Shown here piece after piece: positions 12,531 to 13,436 of a stretch of 13,436 nucleotides of DNA. The translations under genes and the position numbers were made by a program. Within the stretch, counting starts at the first letter, position 1; each line of letters begins with the position of its first letter. This DNA comes from Bacteroidales bacterium UBA7574 (lineage in GTDB: Bacteria; Bacteroidota; Bacteroidia; Bacteroidales; Paludibacteraceae): NCBI GenBank assembly GCA_002479035.1, contig DLLA01000020.1, positions 1-13,436 on the forward strand. The letters run 5' to 3'. The notes under the pieces are model-generated. The model was given only the letters and a program-made list of their open reading frames with translations. It was not told where the DNA came from and did not search any database.

Positions 12531-12595
12531 GCACTGTTCTTTTTTCCTTATCGTCAAATATCTTTTAGTGCCCCCACCACCTGTCCGGCAATCAC

Positions 12596-13045
12596 CTACC
12601 GGCAAGCGGAGTCAATAATAATCGTTACGGGGCCGTCGTTGATGAAGTCCACTTGCATATCGGCTCCAAATTGCCCCGTTTCTACATGGAGACCATACTC
12701 AGTGCGGAGGCGGGTATTGAAGTACTCATACAGCGGCAGTGCCTGCTCGGGGCGGGCGGCTTGGATAAACGAGGGGCGGTTGCCATGGCGCACATCGCCA
12801 TAGAGTGTGAACTGCGAAATAGACAGGATAGCACCACCTATATCTTTGATATTCAGATTCATCTTGCCATCTGTATCCTCGAAGACACGCAGTTGTGCCA
12901 CTTTCTTGGCGATATAATCGGCATCGGCTTGCGTGTCGGTGTGCGTGATGCCCACCAAAAGCATGAAGCCTTGGTCTATATGTCCCACGGCGGTGCCGTC
13001 AATGCGGACGGTGGCATGGGTGGTGCGCTGTACTATCACTCGCAT
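12596..13045 (-). CDS. dtd: D-aminoacyl-tRNA deacylase
   Basis: 149 residues, standard length. It hydrolyses D-amino acids (and glycine mischarged on tRNA-Ala) from tRNA. Signatures: N-terminal [55 protein letters not shown], the active-site [19 protein letters not shown], and the Gly-cisPro region [10 protein letters not shown] near the C-terminus. The start was set at 13045. An upstream in-frame ATG at 13108 would add 21 residues, but it falls on the -33 element of the gene's own promoter and so cannot be in the main transcript. It is monocistronic and convergent with the DUF3276 gene across a 137-bp spacer. Confidence 0.97.
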   Translation of the reverse strand: MRVIVQRTTHATVRIDGTAVGHIDQGFMLLVGITHTDTQADADYIAKKVAQLRVFEDTDGKMNLNIKDIGGAILSISQFTLYGDVRHGNRPSFIQAARPEQALPLYEYFNTRLRTEYGLHVETGQFGADMQVDFINDGPVTIIIDSACR

Positions 13046-13077
13046 ATTGTCAGTTCGTTTGCGTTTGAAATTCTTTG

Positions 13078-13108
13078 CAAAGATAGTATTTTTGGCGCAA
13101 ACGGGCAA
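13078..13108 (-). promoter_or_regulatory. Bacteroidetes-type sigma promoter for dtd
   Basis: On the - strand, TTG (13106-13108), 20 bp, TATCTTTG (13078-13085). The expected start is near 13071, about 26 nt before the dtd ATG at 13045. It has the same spacing as the other three promoters in the window. Confidence 0.8.
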
Positions 13109-13313
13109 TGGATGATGAGGAAACGGCTGACTGCGTATAGGCGATTTTCCTATATACTCACTTTGTGTTCTCTTTGTATCCTCCTTACATACTCGGCTGT
13201 CGTTGCCGTCTCGTTGCCGTGTCGTTGCCGTAATTGACAGCAGGGAGACGGCTGTTAGTGTGCAGTAGTTTGCGGTGGCATGTGAGCCAAAGTCTGATTG
13301 CAGTTAAAATAGA
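13109..13313. other. Gene-free spacer between the dtd promoter and the next + strand promoter
   Basis: There is no credible coding sequence here. The only open frame, 73 codons on the - strand from 13406, has no family signature and runs across the promoter and pseudoknot. The spacer contains 11-bp-period repeats at 13161-13233 and nothing else recognised. Confidence 0.5.
13161..13233. repeat. 11-bp-period repeat array E (6 units in two groups)
   Basis: The first group is CTTTGTGTTCT, CTTTGTATCCT, CCTTACATACT (13161-13193). After a 7-base step comes the second group: CGTTGCCGTCT, CGTTGCCGTGT, CGTTGCCGTAA (13201-13233). The second group is nearly perfect for nine of eleven bases. It again shows two unit types with the same period side by side, as in arrays C1 and C2. 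Confidence 0.75.
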
Positions 13314-13345
13314 TTTGTTTAGATTACAAATTTTCAGTAACTTTG
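13314..13345 (+). promoter_or_regulatory. Bacteroidetes-type sigma promoter reading off the window end
   Basis: TTTG (13314-13317), 20 bp, TAACTTTG (13338-13345), a full consensus match. The start is expected near 13352, just before the pseudoknot-forming RNA. Confidence 0.8.
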
Positions 13346-13351
13346 CAAGCG

Positions 13352-13436
13352 GAATGAACCTTGTGGTAGAAAAGGAGTGTGCCATAAGGTTTGCAATACA
13401 TATCACTCCTTATTTAATAGCGTTTGCTATTTATTC
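13352..13436 (+). ncRNA. Candidate structured RNA or leader with H-type pseudoknot (incomplete)
   Basis: Stem 1: AACCTTGTGG (13357-13366) with CCATAAGGTT (13382-13391), 10 bp with one G-U. Stem 2: AAGGAGTG in the stem-1 loop (13372-13379) with CACTCCTT (13404-13411), 8 perfect bp. The connecting loops of 5, 2 and 12 nt are compatible with a classical H-type pseudoknot. A third hairpin, AATAGC-GTTT-GCTATT (13416-13431), follows and the window ends 5 bases later. It could be a riboswitch-like leader or an independent small RNA. A frame from ATG 13354 stays open to the end (27 codons) but has no recognisable family and would have almost no leader. The fold matches no RNA family I know. Confidence 0.5.

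Noticed and set aside
13185..13406. 73-codon frame on the - strand at the window end
   Set aside because: It runs across a + strand promoter, the pseudoknot and an 11-bp array, has no promoter of its own and no family resemblance.

Overview
This window looks like a chromosomal segment from a member of the Bacteroidales (phylum Bacteroidota). The evidence is: four promoters of the Bacteroidetes type (TTG, 20-bp spacer, TAnnTTTG); weak or absent Shine-Dalgarno sequences; a long Bacteroidetes-type NusB; and families largely confined to the phylum (DUF4494, DUF3276, Lnb/DUF4105). I see no phage, transposase, CRISPR array, rRNA or tRNA. The gene content is mostly core housekeeping; the unusual material is in the spacers.

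Left edge (1-992, + strand): the C-terminal end of an AraC-family regulator, a GC-rich hairpin repeat, then an exported flavodoxin. From 1031 to 11381 every gene is on the - strand. Read in the direction of transcription, a promoter at 11636-11666 drives nusB with a leader of about 250 nt. After nusB come yajC, a YbbR-domain protein, a WbpE-like DegT/DnrJ sugar aminotransferase and rpoN. Then follow a PAP2-like membrane protein, an Lnb-type lipoprotein N-acyltransferase and a phosphatase-fold protein that seems to have lost its active site. The run ends with DUF4494, a YggS PLP-binding protein and a HAD phosphatase. The genes from rpoN to the phosphatase-fold protein abut or overlap (0-bp gap, then 8-bp and 31-bp overlaps), so translational coupling is likely.

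Right side (11382-13436): a 618-bp gene-free divergent spacer carries several repeats, a large nested hairpin and two back-to-back promoters. A DUF3276 (PUR-domain) gene with an Ala/Asp/Thr-rich tail follows and ends in a terminator. The - strand gene dtd comes next with its own promoter. The last ~125 bases hold a strong + strand promoter followed at once by an RNA that can fold into an H-type pseudoknot (10-bp plus 8-bp stems) and a further hairpin. The window ends inside this element.

The two most interesting signals are (1) that pseudoknot RNA and (2) imperfect tandem repeats with a constant 11-bp period in at least five separate intergenic spacers. Each locus has a different unit sequence but the same period. 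A third is the apparent pseudo-phosphatase coupled to the Lnb gene.
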